Both the position numbers and the translations under genes were made by a program. Positions 10,411-19,273 of a stretch of 64,000 nt of DNA are shown here, piece by piece (position 1 is the stretch's first letter; each line of letters opens with the position of its first letter). Below the pieces are notes generated by a model, which worked only from the letters and a program-made list of their open reading frames with translations, was not told where the DNA came from and did no database searches. Source of the DNA: Roseiarcus sp963835885 (GTDB lineage: Bacteria; Pseudomonadota; Alphaproteobacteria; Rhizobiales; Beijerinckiaceae); contig CAWIHF010000030.1 of NCBI GenBank assembly GCA_963835885.1, forward strand, positions 1 to 64,000, in the 5' to 3' direction.

Positions 10411-10974
10411 ATGGGCATCGAGCGATCGACCGACGGACAGACACACATACGGAGGTTCCACCTGCCACACGCGCATCTCGAACCGGCCTTCGGCGGCGAC
10501 TGGTTCGGCCGGAACGCAGAGGGTTTCGCGCGCTTTTTCGGCACGCCGACGTTTCTCATCGCCCAGACGATCATTGTCGCGGTCTGGATCTGGGTCAACG
10601 CGGCAGGCTGGACCCAGTTCGACGTCTATCCCTTCATCCTGCTCAATCTCGCCTTTTCCACCCAGGCCGCCTACGCCGCGCCGCTGATCCTGCTCGCCCA
10701 AACGCGTCAGGCCGACCGCGACAAGGCGAACAGTCTGGCCGACGCCGAGCATCGCGAGGAGCTTCACCAGATCAACGAGGAGCGCCAGGCGCAGATGCAA
10801 AAGCAGGCCGGCCTGTTGCTCGAAATGCTCCAGCAGAACACCACCCTCACCGAGCGGGTGGAGACTCTGCTCCGGCAAAACACCGAACTGACCGAGACGG
10901 TCAGAACCCTCGTCGAGCGAATTGATGCAATGACGACCGAGGTCCACAGCCGCGTTTCACGTCCCGCGAACTGA
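10411..10974 (+). CDS. DUF1003 family inner-membrane protein
   Basis: A 187-residue protein with two hydrophobic helices (FLIAQTIIVAVWIWVNAAGW and the YPFILLNLAFSTQAAYAAPL segment) in the DUF1003 arrangement, followed by a long charged, Gln-rich coiled coil with heptad-like TLTERVETLL and ELTETVRTLVERI. The coil is longer than the family minimum and probably forms a cytoplasmic bundle. I chose the ATG at 10411 because GGAG sits at 10401-10404, six bases upstream; another ATG in frame at 10399 lacks one. The function of the family is unknown. Confidence 0.8.
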   Translation: MGIERSTDGQTHIRRFHLPHAHLEPAFGGDWFGRNAEGFARFFGTPTFLIAQTIIVAVWIWVNAAGWTQFDVYPFILLNLAFSTQAAYAAPLILLAQTRQADRDKANSLADAEHREELHQINEERQAQMQKQAGLLLEMLQQNTTLTERVETLLRQNTELTETVRTLVERIDAMTTEVHSRVSRPAN

Positions 10975-11169
10975 CAGAATTTTGGATGCCGGTCGTCGTC
11001 GCCTTCGGCTTGGCGATGGCGGAGACGGCGCGGATGATGCTGGCCTGAGGCGCAGGACAACGCGGGCGCATTCTGCACGCGAGGCGCCAATGATTGCTCC
11101 GGCCGCGTCCTCGCCAAGCGCCCGCAAGCGCGCCGGACTCGGAAAGGTCGCCGGCTGCTACGTGCATCC

Positions 11170-11420
11170 CTGGTTTGTGCTCTAACTCCTACGACGGCGC
11201 CCCGCTCGGCGAGATCGTCTGCACCGACGCCGGCGGCGCGCCGTTCCTCTTCTGCACGACCGCCAACGGCAAGCCGGACACGCCAGCGCGAACGGTCGCG
11301 CGCGAAGGGTTGTCCTATGTCGCCTGGTCGCGCGGCGGACGCAGCGACATGTTCGTCGGGCGCATGCCGGCGCAGCGGTCGCGGAACTCGCGCAGCCGCT
11401 CGTCGCGCGGTTCTGAACCG
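11170..11420 (+). pseudogene. Possible relic of an anti-sigma-factor-like C terminus
   Basis: A frame reading YDGAPLGEIVCTDAGGAPFL, then FCTTANGKPDTPA and LSYVAWSRGGRSDMFVGRMP resembles the periplasmic tail of membrane anti-sigma factors in Hyphomicrobiales. It has no start, no membrane helix and a stop just before it. The flanking 10975-11170 has nothing recognisable. The match is from memory and weak. Confidence 0.25.
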
Positions 11421-11431
11421 GGTCCGGCAGA

Positions 11432-11854
11432 TCAACGGTTCTGCCGTTCTCCCGGCCCGCCGATCGCCTCGCCTGCGACAGTGGCGAGGCCGTTCGCCAT
11501 GGCGGCAAGGACCTTGTCCGTCCCGGCGGTCGCGCCGTGTCGGCGGGCGAGCCACTGCGGGTCGTTGTAGGAGAGCCACGTTCGCCCTCCCTCGTCCTGC
11601 CAGACCAGCGCCTTGAGCGGCAGGTCGATTCCCATCGTCTGCGCCGCCTGCATCAGCGGCGTGCCGGCGCGCGGGTTGCCGAAAATGAGAACCTCGGTCG
11701 GTCTAAGGGCGAGCCCCGCTTGAGCCGCCGCGGCCGCGTGATCGATCCGGGCAAGAACCGACATGCCGTGCGCGGCGACCGCGGCCGAGAGCCGGTCCAT
11801 CGTCTCTTTCGGCTCGAATTTGCTTGCAAGCGTGATCAGGCCCTCAGGAGACAT
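11432..11854 (-). CDS. DUF302 domain protein
   Basis: A 140-residue protein covering one DUF302 domain: SKFEPKETMDRLSAAVAAHG, ARIDHAAAAAQAGLALRP and LIFGNPRAGTPLMQAAQT are the conserved blocks. It has no signal peptide. The start is the ATG at 11854, preceded by AGGGAG; the open frame extends upstream to 11983 without family similarity. DUF302 proteins are small alpha/beta proteins of unknown biochemical role, often near redox or copper genes; nothing here refines that. It lies just downstream of the racemase gene on the same strand. Confidence 0.8.
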   Translation of the reverse strand: MSPEGLITLASKFEPKETMDRLSAAVAAHGMSVLARIDHAAAAAQAGLALRPTEVLIFGNPRAGTPLMQAAQTMGIDLPLKALVWQDEGGRTWLSYNDPQWLARRHGATAGTDKVLAAMANGLATVAGEAIGGPGERQNR

Positions 11855-11928
11855 ATCGGAAACTCCCTCTGCCGCGTATTCTGGCCGGCCGAGCATAGCG
11901 TCTTTGCGCGCATGAGGGGAATCGCGCC

Positions 11929-12658
11929 CTACTTCGGCGAGAATCTTTCGAATTCCCCCGCGTATTCCTTGCCCAGCGGCCAAGCGTAGGTGTTTCGCTT
12001 CGAGGTCTTGAGCCCGAGCCGCGCCAGAGTCTCGGCGAGGCCAACCGCGCAGGCGACGCCGTCGAGCACCGGCACGCCGCTTTTTCGCTCGAGATCACGC
12101 GCGAGGTCGGTCATGCCGGCGCAGCCGAGCACGATCGCTTCCGCGCCGTCTTCGGCCAACGCCCGCCCGATCTCGGCTTCGATCGTGCGGCAGGCGTCCG
12201 AGCCTGGCTCCTCGAGCGCGAGCACCGGCACGTTGGCGGCGCGGACTTTTGCGCAGCGCGCCGCGAGACCGTATTTGACCAGGTTGCGCTCGATCGGCGC
12301 GATCGAGCGCGGCAAGCGTGGTGACGACGCTGAACGTCTCCGCGATCAGGCTCGCCATGTGGAACGCCGCCTCGCCGATGCCGACAACCGGCGCTCGGGT
12401 CGCGCAGCGCGCCGCCTCGAGGCCCGTGTCGTCGAAGCAGGCGATGACGAAGGCGTCGGCGTCGGCCGCCCTGGCGATCTCGGCCAAGAGCCCCGGCACG
12501 GCGAAGGCCTCGTCGTAATAGCCCTCGATCGACGGCGGGCCGAATTCAGGATTGATCGCGCTGACCTCGACGCCGGGCGACGCGGCGGCCCTGGCGGCGC
12601 CGCCGATTTTTTGCGTCATCGAGGCGGTGGTGTTGGGATTGACGACGCAGATCCGCAT
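11929..12658 (-). CDS. Asp/Glu/hydantoin racemase family protein, one frame break
   Basis: Begins MRICVVNPNTTASMTQ, the typical start of the family. The two catalytic-type cysteines are in VIACFDDTGLE and VLGCAGMTDLA. The frame shifts near 12313: FSVVTTLA continues as RSIAPIERNLVKYG in another frame, and removing one base rejoins them into a 242-residue protein of normal size. It is the last gene of the liv operon (12 bases after livF on the same strand), so it may act on the imported compound, for example a hydantoin, an amino acid enantiomer or an allantoin-type intermediate. The substrate is inference. Confidence 0.75.
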
Positions 12659-12669
12659 GGGGCTCTCTC

Positions 12670-13392
12670 TCAAAGATCGCCGCCGAGATAGAGTTCGCGG
12701 ACCCGCTCGTCCATCGCCAGGTCGGCGGAGAGGCCGGACAATGCGACCGATCCGGTCGCCATCGCGTAGGCGCGGTGCGAGACGCGCAGAGCCATGCGCG
12801 AATTCTGCTCGACCAGGAGCACGCTGACCTTCTCGTCGCGGTTGATCGCGACGATCGAGCGGGCGATGTCCTGCACGATCTTCGGCGCGACGCCGAGCGA
12901 CGGCTCGTCGAGCAGGAGGAGCCGCGGCTTCGCCATCAGGGCGCGGCCGATCACCAGCATCTGCTGCTCGCCGCCGCTGAGCGTGCCTGCGGCCTGACGC
13001 AGCCTGTCCCTGAGGCGCGGAAAGCGCTGCAGCACGTCGTCGAACGAAGCGCGCACGCCCGCTGCGTCGGAGCGGGAGAAGGCGCCCATCATCAGATTGT
13101 CGCGCACGCTCATATAAGGAAACACCCGCCGGCCCTCGGGAACCATGGCGATGCCGAGCTTGACGATCGCCGACGGGTCGAGGCCGTCGAGGCGCTGGCC
13201 CTCGAAAGTGATCGAACCCTTGCGGATCCGGTTGAGGCCGGTGATCGCGCGCAAGATCGACGACTTGCCGGCTCCATTTGCGCCGATGAGGGCGACCGTC
13301 TCGCCCTTGTTGAGGTCGATCGACACGCCCTTCAGCGCATAGACGTGGTCGTAGTAGAGCTCGACGCCGGCGAGGGAGAGCATCGGTTCCAT
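12670..13392 (-). CDS. livF: Branched-chain-amino-acid-type ABC transporter ATPase
   Basis: A 240-residue cytoplasmic ATPase. Walker A GANGAGKS, signature LSGGEQQML, Walker B RLLLLDEPSLGVAP and the H-loop-equivalent VEQN segment are all visible; the VPEGRRVFP motif is characteristic of LivF rather than LivG. It starts three bases after the livG stop codon, so the two ATPases are translated in tandem. Pairs with LivG under the LivH/LivM permeases. Confidence 0.92.
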   Translation of the reverse strand: MEPMLSLAGVELYYDHVYALKGVSIDLNKGETVALIGANGAGKSSILRAITGLNRIRKGSITFEGQRLDGLDPSAIVKLGIAMVPEGRRVFPYMSVRDNLMMGAFSRSDAAGVRASFDDVLQRFPRLRDRLRQAAGTLSGGEQQMLVIGRALMAKPRLLLLDEPSLGVAPKIVQDIARSIVAINRDEKVSVLLVEQNSRMALRVSHRAYAMATGSVALSGLSADLAMDERVRELYLGGDL

Positions 13393-13395
13393 CGC

Positions 13396-14175
13396 CTAGA
13401 GCCCGATCGTTTCGTCTTCGACGCCGAGATAGGCTTCGATCACCTTCTCGTCGGCGCGGATCGCGGCCGGCGTCCCCTCGGCGATCTTGACGCCGAAATT
13501 GATGACGACGATCCGGTCGGAGATCTTCATCACTGCCGCCATGTCGTGCTCGACCAGAAGCAGCGTGACGCCGCGGTCGCGCACCGCCCGCACCATCTCG
13601 ACCGCCCGGCTGGTTTCGTCGGCGTTCATGCCGGCGAACGGCTCGTCGAGCAGCAGGACTTTTGGATCGGCGGCGAGACCGATGGCGATGCCGAGCGCGC
13701 GCAAGTGCCCCTGCGGCAGATTGCTGGCGATCTCGTTGCGGACCGGCCCGAGGCCGAGGAACTCGAGAATTTCGTCGCTCGAGCGGCCGAAGTCGTATTC
13801 GTCGCGCTGCGCCAGCGCCGTCCCGCAATAGAAGCCGATCAGGCTCGCGCGCGAGCGGAGGTGATGGGCGACGATGACGCTCTCGCGCGCCGTCATCCCC
13901 TTGAAGATCGTCGTCTCCTGGAAGGTCCGCACGACGCCCTTGCGCGCCACGATATGCGGCGCAAGCCCCGAGATCACCTCGCCGTTGAACCTCACCTCGC
14001 CGCGCGTCGGCTTCACGAAGGACGAGATGAGCTTGAAGATGGTCGACTTGCCCGCGCCGTTGGGGCCGATGACCGAGAGGATCTCGTTCGGCTCGACGTC
14101 GAACGAGACCTCGTTGACCGCGGTGAGGCCGCCGTATCGCTTGGTGAGGTCCGTGACCTTGAGGATCGGCGCCAT
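13396..14175 (-). CDS. livG: Branched-chain-amino-acid-type ABC transporter ATPase
   Basis: A 259-residue ATPase with Walker A GPNGAGKS, the LivG-type VVRTFQE Q-loop, signature region NLPQGHLRALGIA and Walker B VLLLDEPFAGMN followed by the D-loop and VEHDM H-loop. The C-terminal extension (FGVKIAEGTPAAIRADEKVI) is the LivG tail. Three bases separate it from livM upstream. Partner of LivF in the same transporter. Confidence 0.92.
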   Translation of the reverse strand: MAPILKVTDLTKRYGGLTAVNEVSFDVEPNEILSVIGPNGAGKSTIFKLISSFVKPTRGEVRFNGEVISGLAPHIVARKGVVRTFQETTIFKGMTARESVIVAHHLRSRASLIGFYCGTALAQRDEYDFGRSSDEILEFLGLGPVRNEIASNLPQGHLRALGIAIGLAADPKVLLLDEPFAGMNADETSRAVEMVRAVRDRGVTLLLVEHDMAAVMKISDRIVVINFGVKIAEGTPAAIRADEKVIEAYLGVEDETIGL

Positions 14176-14178
14176 GGG

Positions 14179-15164
14179 TCAGCCCGCGCGCCGAAACGGC
14201 AGCCGGAGGCTGAGGAGTCCGTTCGGCAGCAACACGATCAGAAGGATCATCACGCCCGAATAGATCAGCAGCTGATATTGGCCGGCCTGAAAAAGAAGGT
14301 CCCAGCCGAAATAGAGAACCAGCGTGCCAAGCATCGGGCCGAACACGTAGCCGAGGCCGCCGAGGAAGCAGTTCAGCATGAAGTTCACGCTGTCGTTGAC
14401 GGTGAAGCTCGAAGGATAGATCGACTGCGCGATCGCGACGAAGATCGCCCCGCCGACGCCGCCGAGGAACGACGAGATCGCATAGGCGAGCACCCGCAGG
14501 AGCGGCACATTGAGGCCCATCGACGAGGCGAGATCCTCGTTCTGCCGCAGCGCGGCGAACAGCCGACCGATGCGCGAATTGACCAGCCGCCACAGTCCGG
14601 CGAAGCAGACGACCATCATCGTGACCGAGAGGAAATAGAAGGCGAGGTTCTTATCGGCGAACGAGTCGAACCCCGGCACGATCGTGATGCCGAACAGGCC
14701 GATCCGGCCCGGCGAGGGAATGCTGGTGATGCCCTTGGCGCCGCTGGTAATCGGGAGCGCCAGCGCGGCGAGCCGGGCGACTTCGGTCAGCACCAGCGTC
14801 ACCATGGCGAAATAGACGCCGCGGAGTCTCAGGATCGGCAGGCCGACGAGAACGCTCGCGCAGGCGCAGAACAGTCCGGCGAGCGGCAGGCTCAGCCAGA
14901 AGGAGAGCCCGTAAGTCGCGACCAGGATCGCCGACACATAGCCGCCGACCAGCGCCCAGGCGCCCTGGCCGATGTTGATCCGACCGATATAGAAGGTGAG
15001 CCAGAACTCCGCCGCTGGCGATCGCCAGCAGCGCGACGGAACTCAGCGTGTAAAGGAGGTCGGTGCGCCCGGTCGCGGCGATCGATCCACGGCGCTGCGA
15101 CGTAGACGACAACGAGAAAAGCCGCGACCGCGGCGATGCGCATTCCGCGTTCCCTGCGCGTCAT
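14179..15164 (-). CDS. livM: LivM-type ABC permease, two frame breaks
   Basis: The inner-membrane permease partner of LivH. The start ATG at 15164 (MTRRERGMRIAAVAAFL) overlaps no gene and lies four bases from the livH stop. The reading frame changes near 15085 and near 15005; joining the three frames gives a continuous chain with LLYTLSSVALLAIAS, then FWLTFYIGRINIGQGAWALV and the intact remainder (LRGVYFAMVTLVLTEVARL, then ALRQNEDLASSMGLNV). Each break needs removal of one base. The downstream 252 codons are intact and show the usual six or more hydrophobic segments. Substrate class as for the rest of the operon. Confidence 0.85.
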
Positions 15165-15168
15165 CGGC

Positions 15169-16035
15169 TCATCCCCACGGCTTGCCCATCAGCCCGTTCG
15201 GGCGGATGGCGAGGAAGATCAAGAGCCCAACGAAAATGACGAGATAGGTGATGTCGCCGTAGGCGTACAGGACCGATAGCCCGACCAATTCCAGCATGCC
15301 GAGGATGAAGCCGCCGGCGATCGCGCCGCCGACGACGCCCGCCCCGCCGATCATCACCATCATGAAGGCCTTGATCGAGATCGGCCCGCCGATGCCGGAA
15401 TTGACTCCGGTGATCGCGACCAGAAGCCCGCCGACGAGGCCGGCCAGCATGGCGCCGAGCGCAAAGCCGACCAGCCCGTAGAATTCGACCGGAACGCCCA
15501 TAAGCTGCGCGGCGACCCGGTCCTGCGCCAGCGCACGCATCGCCCGGCCGGGCTTGGTGAACTGCATCATCAGGATGAAGGCGACGATGAACAGGATCGC
15601 CAGCCCCGCGACGAGGATGCGGTCCCAGGGCAGGATCAGATTGTCCCACAAGAAGATGCCGTTGACGATCTTGGGCACGCCGCGCTGCTTCTCGCCGAAC
15701 AGAATCAGGATCGCGGCGTCGAGAAAATAGGCGACGCCGGCGGCGAGCAGCATGGTGCTTTCCTCGCGCTCGCTGCGCCGTATCACGGTGCGGAACAGAA
15801 AACGCTCGATAAGCCCGCCGACAACGGCGAGGGTCAGCGCGGAGGCGAGCAGCGCGACAACGAAGGGCAGCTTCATCAGCCCGTAGACTTCGTAGGTGAC
15901 GAAGCCGCCGAGCACATACATCTGGCCGTGGGCGAAATTGAGCACGTTCATCAGGGCGAAGATCAACGTCAGCCCGAGCGCGATCAGCGCATATTGCGCG
16001 CCGAGGTAGAGTCCGTTGGCGATGATCTGTTCCAT
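15169..16035 (-). CDS. livH: LivH-type ABC permease
   Basis: An intact 288-residue inner-membrane protein with about eight hydrophobic helices. NGLYLGAQYALIALGLTLIF and LNFAHGQMYVLGG at the N terminus and the GRAMRALAQDRVAAQLMGV coupling loop (EAA-like, contacts the ATPases) are classic LivH features. It follows the substrate-binding gene after a repeat-containing 116-bp spacer and precedes livM. Confidence 0.93.
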   Translation of the reverse strand: MEQIIANGLYLGAQYALIALGLTLIFALMNVLNFAHGQMYVLGGFVTYEVYGLMKLPFVVALLASALTLAVVGGLIERFLFRTVIRRSEREESTMLLAAGVAYFLDAAILILFGEKQRGVPKIVNGIFLWDNLILPWDRILVAGLAILFIVAFILMMQFTKPGRAMRALAQDRVAAQLMGVPVEFYGLVGFALGAMLAGLVGGLLVAITGVNSGIGGPISIKAFMMVMIGGAGVVGGAIAGGFILGMLELVGLSVLYAYGDITYLVIFVGLLIFLAIRPNGLMGKPWG

Positions 16036-16045
16036 CCTTGACGTT

Positions 16046-16147
16046 CCTCCACACCCTCACCCCGACCCTCTCCCGCAGGCGGGAGAGGGGGCGCGTTCCC
16101 TTCGCCCGCTTGCGGGAGAAGGTGGCGCGAAGCGCCGGATGAGGGCA
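16046..16147. repeat. Dispersed palindromic repeat between livK and livH
   Basis: CCCTCACCCCGACCCTCTCC-type start, paired arms CTCCCGCAGGCGGGAG and CGCCCGCTTGCGGGAG, and the end GGTGGCGCGAAGCGCCGGAT then GAGGG. This layout is a common dispersed repeat of alphaproteobacterial intergenic DNA. Lying inside the operon, it may trim or stabilise the mRNA so that the binding protein is made in excess. Confidence 0.7.
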
Positions 16148-16151
16148 AGGC

Positions 16152-17356
16152 TCAGTCGACGTTGGCGATGAACAAAGTCTTGAACTTGCCGTTCTCATAC
16201 TCGTTGACGACCAGCGGCACGGCGAGTTGCCGCTTCTGGCCGAACGACGTCATGCCGACATAGTGCAACTTCGCGTTCGGGTCCTTCAGGAAGGGGTTCG
16301 GGGCGGAGAACGTGTCCATCGTCTTCTTGAACTCGTCGATGTTGTCGATCGCCTTGGGATCGGCCTTCAGCGTGTCGATGATGTATTGAAGCGCATAGAC
16401 CTTGGTGTTCGAACTCGTCGTTGTACTCGCCGAACTTCTTGGTGTAGCGGTCGATGAACTCGTCCATCGTCTTCGAGCGGATTTCCGGCGTCGAGGCGCC
16501 GCCGACCGAAATGAATCCGTTGGCGAGGTCGCCGGCGCCTTCCTCGAGCACCTTGGCGTCCTGCGCCGTCTCGGTCGAGATGAGGCCCTTGTAGCCGAGT
16601 TCGCGCGCCGAGCGAATGAGGAGCGGCGCGTTGGCCGGGGCGACGCCCGACAGAACGAGCAGATCCGGCTTGAGCTTGACGATCGGCGTCAGGACCGGCG
16701 TGAAGTCGCGGGTGTCCGGTTCGTAGGTGTCCTTGTCGGCGAGCACGGTCAGACCCAGCGCCTTCGCCGCGGCGACGCCGTTGTCGCGCTGGCTCAGCGG
16801 ATCCGAACTCGTTGGCGGCGACGAACGCGACCGTCTTCACGCCGTCGTGCTCCTTGAGATATTTGTAGATCGCCGGGCCGGACTGGTAGCTCGCGACCAT
16901 GCCGAGCACCGCGTTCGAGGCCGGCTTGGTGTAGAGCGATTTGGGGAAGGCGTAGGGGAAGTACATGATGCCGGCCTTCTCCGCCACCGGGCGAACCGCC
17001 GCGGCGCCGTCGTCGACGTTCGGGCCGACGACATAATGGATGCCCTCCTGGGCCATCTTCTCCATGCCGGCGATGGCGCGCTTCGGATCCTTCTGGTCGT
17101 CGAAGGTGACGACGTCGATGTCATAGGTCTGATCGCCGATCTTCACCCCGCCGGTCGAATTCCACCAGTCGGCGAGCGTCTCCATCGAACGCACGTTGGA
17201 GGTGCCCCACGCGGCGGCAGGGCCGCTGGTCACGCCGACGAAACCGATCTTGAGGACCTTGTTGGCCGCGTCGGCCGGTGCGGCGACGGCCGCCAGGATG
17301 ACGATTGAGGCGATGCCCATGAGGGCGGCGCGGAACGACAAAGCTCGGTATCCCAT
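16152..17356 (-). CDS. livK: Periplasmic substrate-binding protein of the liv-type transporter, two frame breaks
   Basis: Sec signal peptide at residues 1-30 (IVILAAVAAPADA before ANKVLKIG). The mature start VLKIGFVGVTSGPAAAWG and VVGPNVDDGAAAVRPVAEKA are the Leu/Ile/Val-binding fold (type 1 periplasmic protein). The frame changes near 16800 (an extra base after AANE, then SDPLSQRDNG) and near 16415 (EYNDEFE, then KVYALQYIIDTLK). Restored, the protein has about 400 residues and ends VVNEYENGKFKTLFIANVD at 16152. It is the first gene of the operon, divergent from the GntR regulator. Ligand unknown: an amino acid or a small amide is likely. Confidence 0.85.
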
Positions 17357-17479
17357 GTTGAAAACTCCTCCGAGTGCAGCCGCCGCGGCGCCCTGGACAA
17401 AGGCCCGCGAGGGCGGAACCGTGCACGGCGACGATAACGTTGCGGCGGTCGGATTTTTTTGTCAACATGCCTTCAAGAC

Positions 17480-17491
17480 ATTGTCGACAAT
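17480..17491. promoter_or_regulatory. Candidate GntR operator
   Basis: ATTGTCGACAAT is a perfect 12-bp palindrome in the 274-bp divergent space between livK and the GntR-family gene. GntR/FCD regulators bind short palindromes of this kind, so it is a plausible site for autoregulation and control of the transporter. Not demonstrated. Confidence 0.5.
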
Positions 17492-17630
17492 CAGCCATCA
17501 TTTGTGCAAGAGCGCAAGATCGGGGCAGAATTTGCCGAAACTTTCGTCATGTTGAATTCGCTGGAGATCAAACGATAGCCTTCGGAGCGCCACGCGGGAC
17601 GACGGCGGCCGAAAGCAGGACGGGGTAACG

Positions 17631-18353
17631 ATGGACAACGGGGGCATAATGTCGGCGACGCCGGACGAACTCCGGCAGCCGCCTTCGGACGGGGCGATCT
17701 TCGACCGGATCGTCGCGGCGGTCATGGAGCAGAAGCTCGCCGGCGGGGCGAAGCTTTCGGAGGCGGCGCTCTGCGAGGCGTTCGATTGCAGCCGCTCGCA
17801 AATCCGCCGCGTGCTGGTCGTGCTTGCGGAGCGGGGCGTGGTCACGCTTCATCCCAATCGCGGCGCCTTTGTCGCGAAACCAAGCGCCGACGAAGCGCGC
17901 GACGTGTTCGAGGCGCGCCGCGCCATCGAGCGTTCGATCGTCCTGACGGCGGCTGGCCGCATCGACGCAGACGCGCTCTCCGAACTACGCGCCAACGCCC
18001 GCGCCGGCGCCGTCGCCGTCGCCGAGGCGGGGGGCGACCGAAGCGAGTCGATCCGGCTATCCGGCGAGTTTCATCTTCGTCTCGCCGAGGTCGCCGGCAA
18101 CGCCGTGCTGACGCGATTCCTGGAGGACCTCGTTACGCGCACCTCGCTGATCATCGGCCTCTATGGCTCGCGTAGCGCCCGCTCCTGTTCCGAGTCCGAG
18201 CACGACGCGCTGGTCGACGCGCTCGCCCGCGGCGACGGGCTCGCCGCGGCCGCCGTCATGGACCATCACCTCAAGCACATCGAAAGCGAACTCGACATTC
18301 GCGATCCAGAACAGGCGCCGGTCGACGTCCGCCGCCTGTTTGGACCGCCTTGA
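17631..18353 (+). CDS. GntR family transcriptional regulator (FCD type)
   Basis: A 240-residue regulator. The N-terminal winged helix (about residues 22-82) includes LSEAALCEAFDCSRSQIRRV and the wing VVTLHPNRGAFVAKPS; the C-terminal helical FCD ligand domain includes EARRAIERSIVLTAA, EFHLRLAEVAGNAVL and SEHDALVDALARGD, with the histidines and aspartate that often bind metal in FCD domains. It is transcribed divergently from the liv-type operon and is the obvious candidate for its ligand-responsive repressor. Confidence 0.88.
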   Translation: MDNGGIMSATPDELRQPPSDGAIFDRIVAAVMEQKLAGGAKLSEAALCEAFDCSRSQIRRVLVVLAERGVVTLHPNRGAFVAKPSADEARDVFEARRAIERSIVLTAAGRIDADALSELRANARAGAVAVAEAGGDRSESIRLSGEFHLRLAEVAGNAVLTRFLEDLVTRTSLIIGLYGSRSARSCSESEHDALVDALARGDGLAAAAVMDHHLKHIESELDIRDPEQAPVDVRRLFGPP

Positions 18354-18380
18354 GCTCCCGGCGCGGCTCCGATCGCGGCG

Positions 18381-19184
18381 TCAAGACCGAGGCTCCTCTC
18401 CGGCCGCTCCGGGAACCGCGCGGCTGTGCCCCGGCCGCTTGCCTGGACGCGCATCGCGCTGCCTCAGATATTCCCGCACGTCCTCGATCGAATCGCGCAA
18501 CAGCTCCGCCATACGCGTCCTGGCCAGCTCCGCGTCGCCGTCGCGGATCGCTTCGAAGATGCCTTTGTGCTGGAGGAGGCGGTCGTCCTGGATGCGGGCG
18601 GCGCCCTGCCAGCTGAGGCGGAACGTGCATTCGAGCGCAGTATGGATCAGTCCGCCGAGCGCGGCGAGAAAGCGATTGTCGCTCGCCTCGAGAATCGCCA
18701 TGTGGAAATCGAGATCCGCCCCGATCAGGTCGCCCGCGCCGTTCTTGAACCGATCCATCCGGCCATAAGCCTCGGCGATCCGATCGACAGTCTTGGGCAA
18801 ACGGAGCGAGGCCGAGAGCGCCGCGGCCGCAGGCTCCACCATCTGCCGCAGCACGAAGAGATCATCGACGAAATGCTCGTTCGGCGTCGCCTGGAGGTGC
18901 CACGCCAGCACTTCCGAATCGAGCAGGTTCCAGTCCGACTTCGGCCGCACGCGCGTGCCGATCTTGGGGCGCGCCACGATCAGCGACTTGGCGTTGAGGA
19001 TGCTATAGGCTTCCCTCAGCGCGGTGCGCGACACCGAAAAGCGCGCGCACATCTCGGCGGCGGTGGGCAGAAGCGAGCCCGGCGGATAGACCCCGGCTAC
19101 GATCTCCTGCCCGAGCCTCGCCGCAACCTGGCTGTAGATGTTGCGCCCGACCGCCGGGCCGTCGTCGCGGCCCTGTCTCGCCAT
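18381..19184 (-). CDS. FadR-type GntR regulator of the adjacent sugar transporter
   Basis: A 267-residue regulator: winged helix with AAEMCARFSVSRTALREAYS and LIVARPKIGTRVRPK, then a FadR-like C-terminal helical domain with VLRQMVEPAAAALSA, DLDFHMAILEASDN and LLQHKGIFEAIRDGDAELA. The WNLLDSEVLAWHL motif is typical of the DgoR-like sugar regulators. The start is the ATG at 19184; the frame runs upstream into the permease gene without family similarity. It follows the yjfF-like permease on the same strand, so it is probably co-transcribed and controls the sugar operon. Confidence 0.87.
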   Translation of the reverse strand: MARQGRDDGPAVGRNIYSQVAARLGQEIVAGVYPPGSLLPTAAEMCARFSVSRTALREAYSILNAKSLIVARPKIGTRVRPKSDWNLLDSEVLAWHLQATPNEHFVDDLFVLRQMVEPAAAALSASLRLPKTVDRIAEAYGRMDRFKNGAGDLIGADLDFHMAILEASDNRFLAALGGLIHTALECTFRLSWQGAARIQDDRLLQHKGIFEAIRDGDAELARTRMAELLRDSIEDVREYLRQRDARPGKRPGHSRAVPGAAGEEPRS

Positions 19185-19273
19185 TCGGCCGAGCAAAGTC
19201 CGTCCGGACGCCGAACGATGGCGGGTCAACGCGCTGGTCGATGGCTTGACGATGCGCCCCACGGATTCCCGCC

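Noticed and set aside
12095..14593. An 832-codon minus-strand open frame across livG, livF and the racemase
   Set aside because: Only its last part (the racemase N terminus) is real coding sequence; the rest is an off-frame reading of the two ATPases with Arg-rich nonsense composition.
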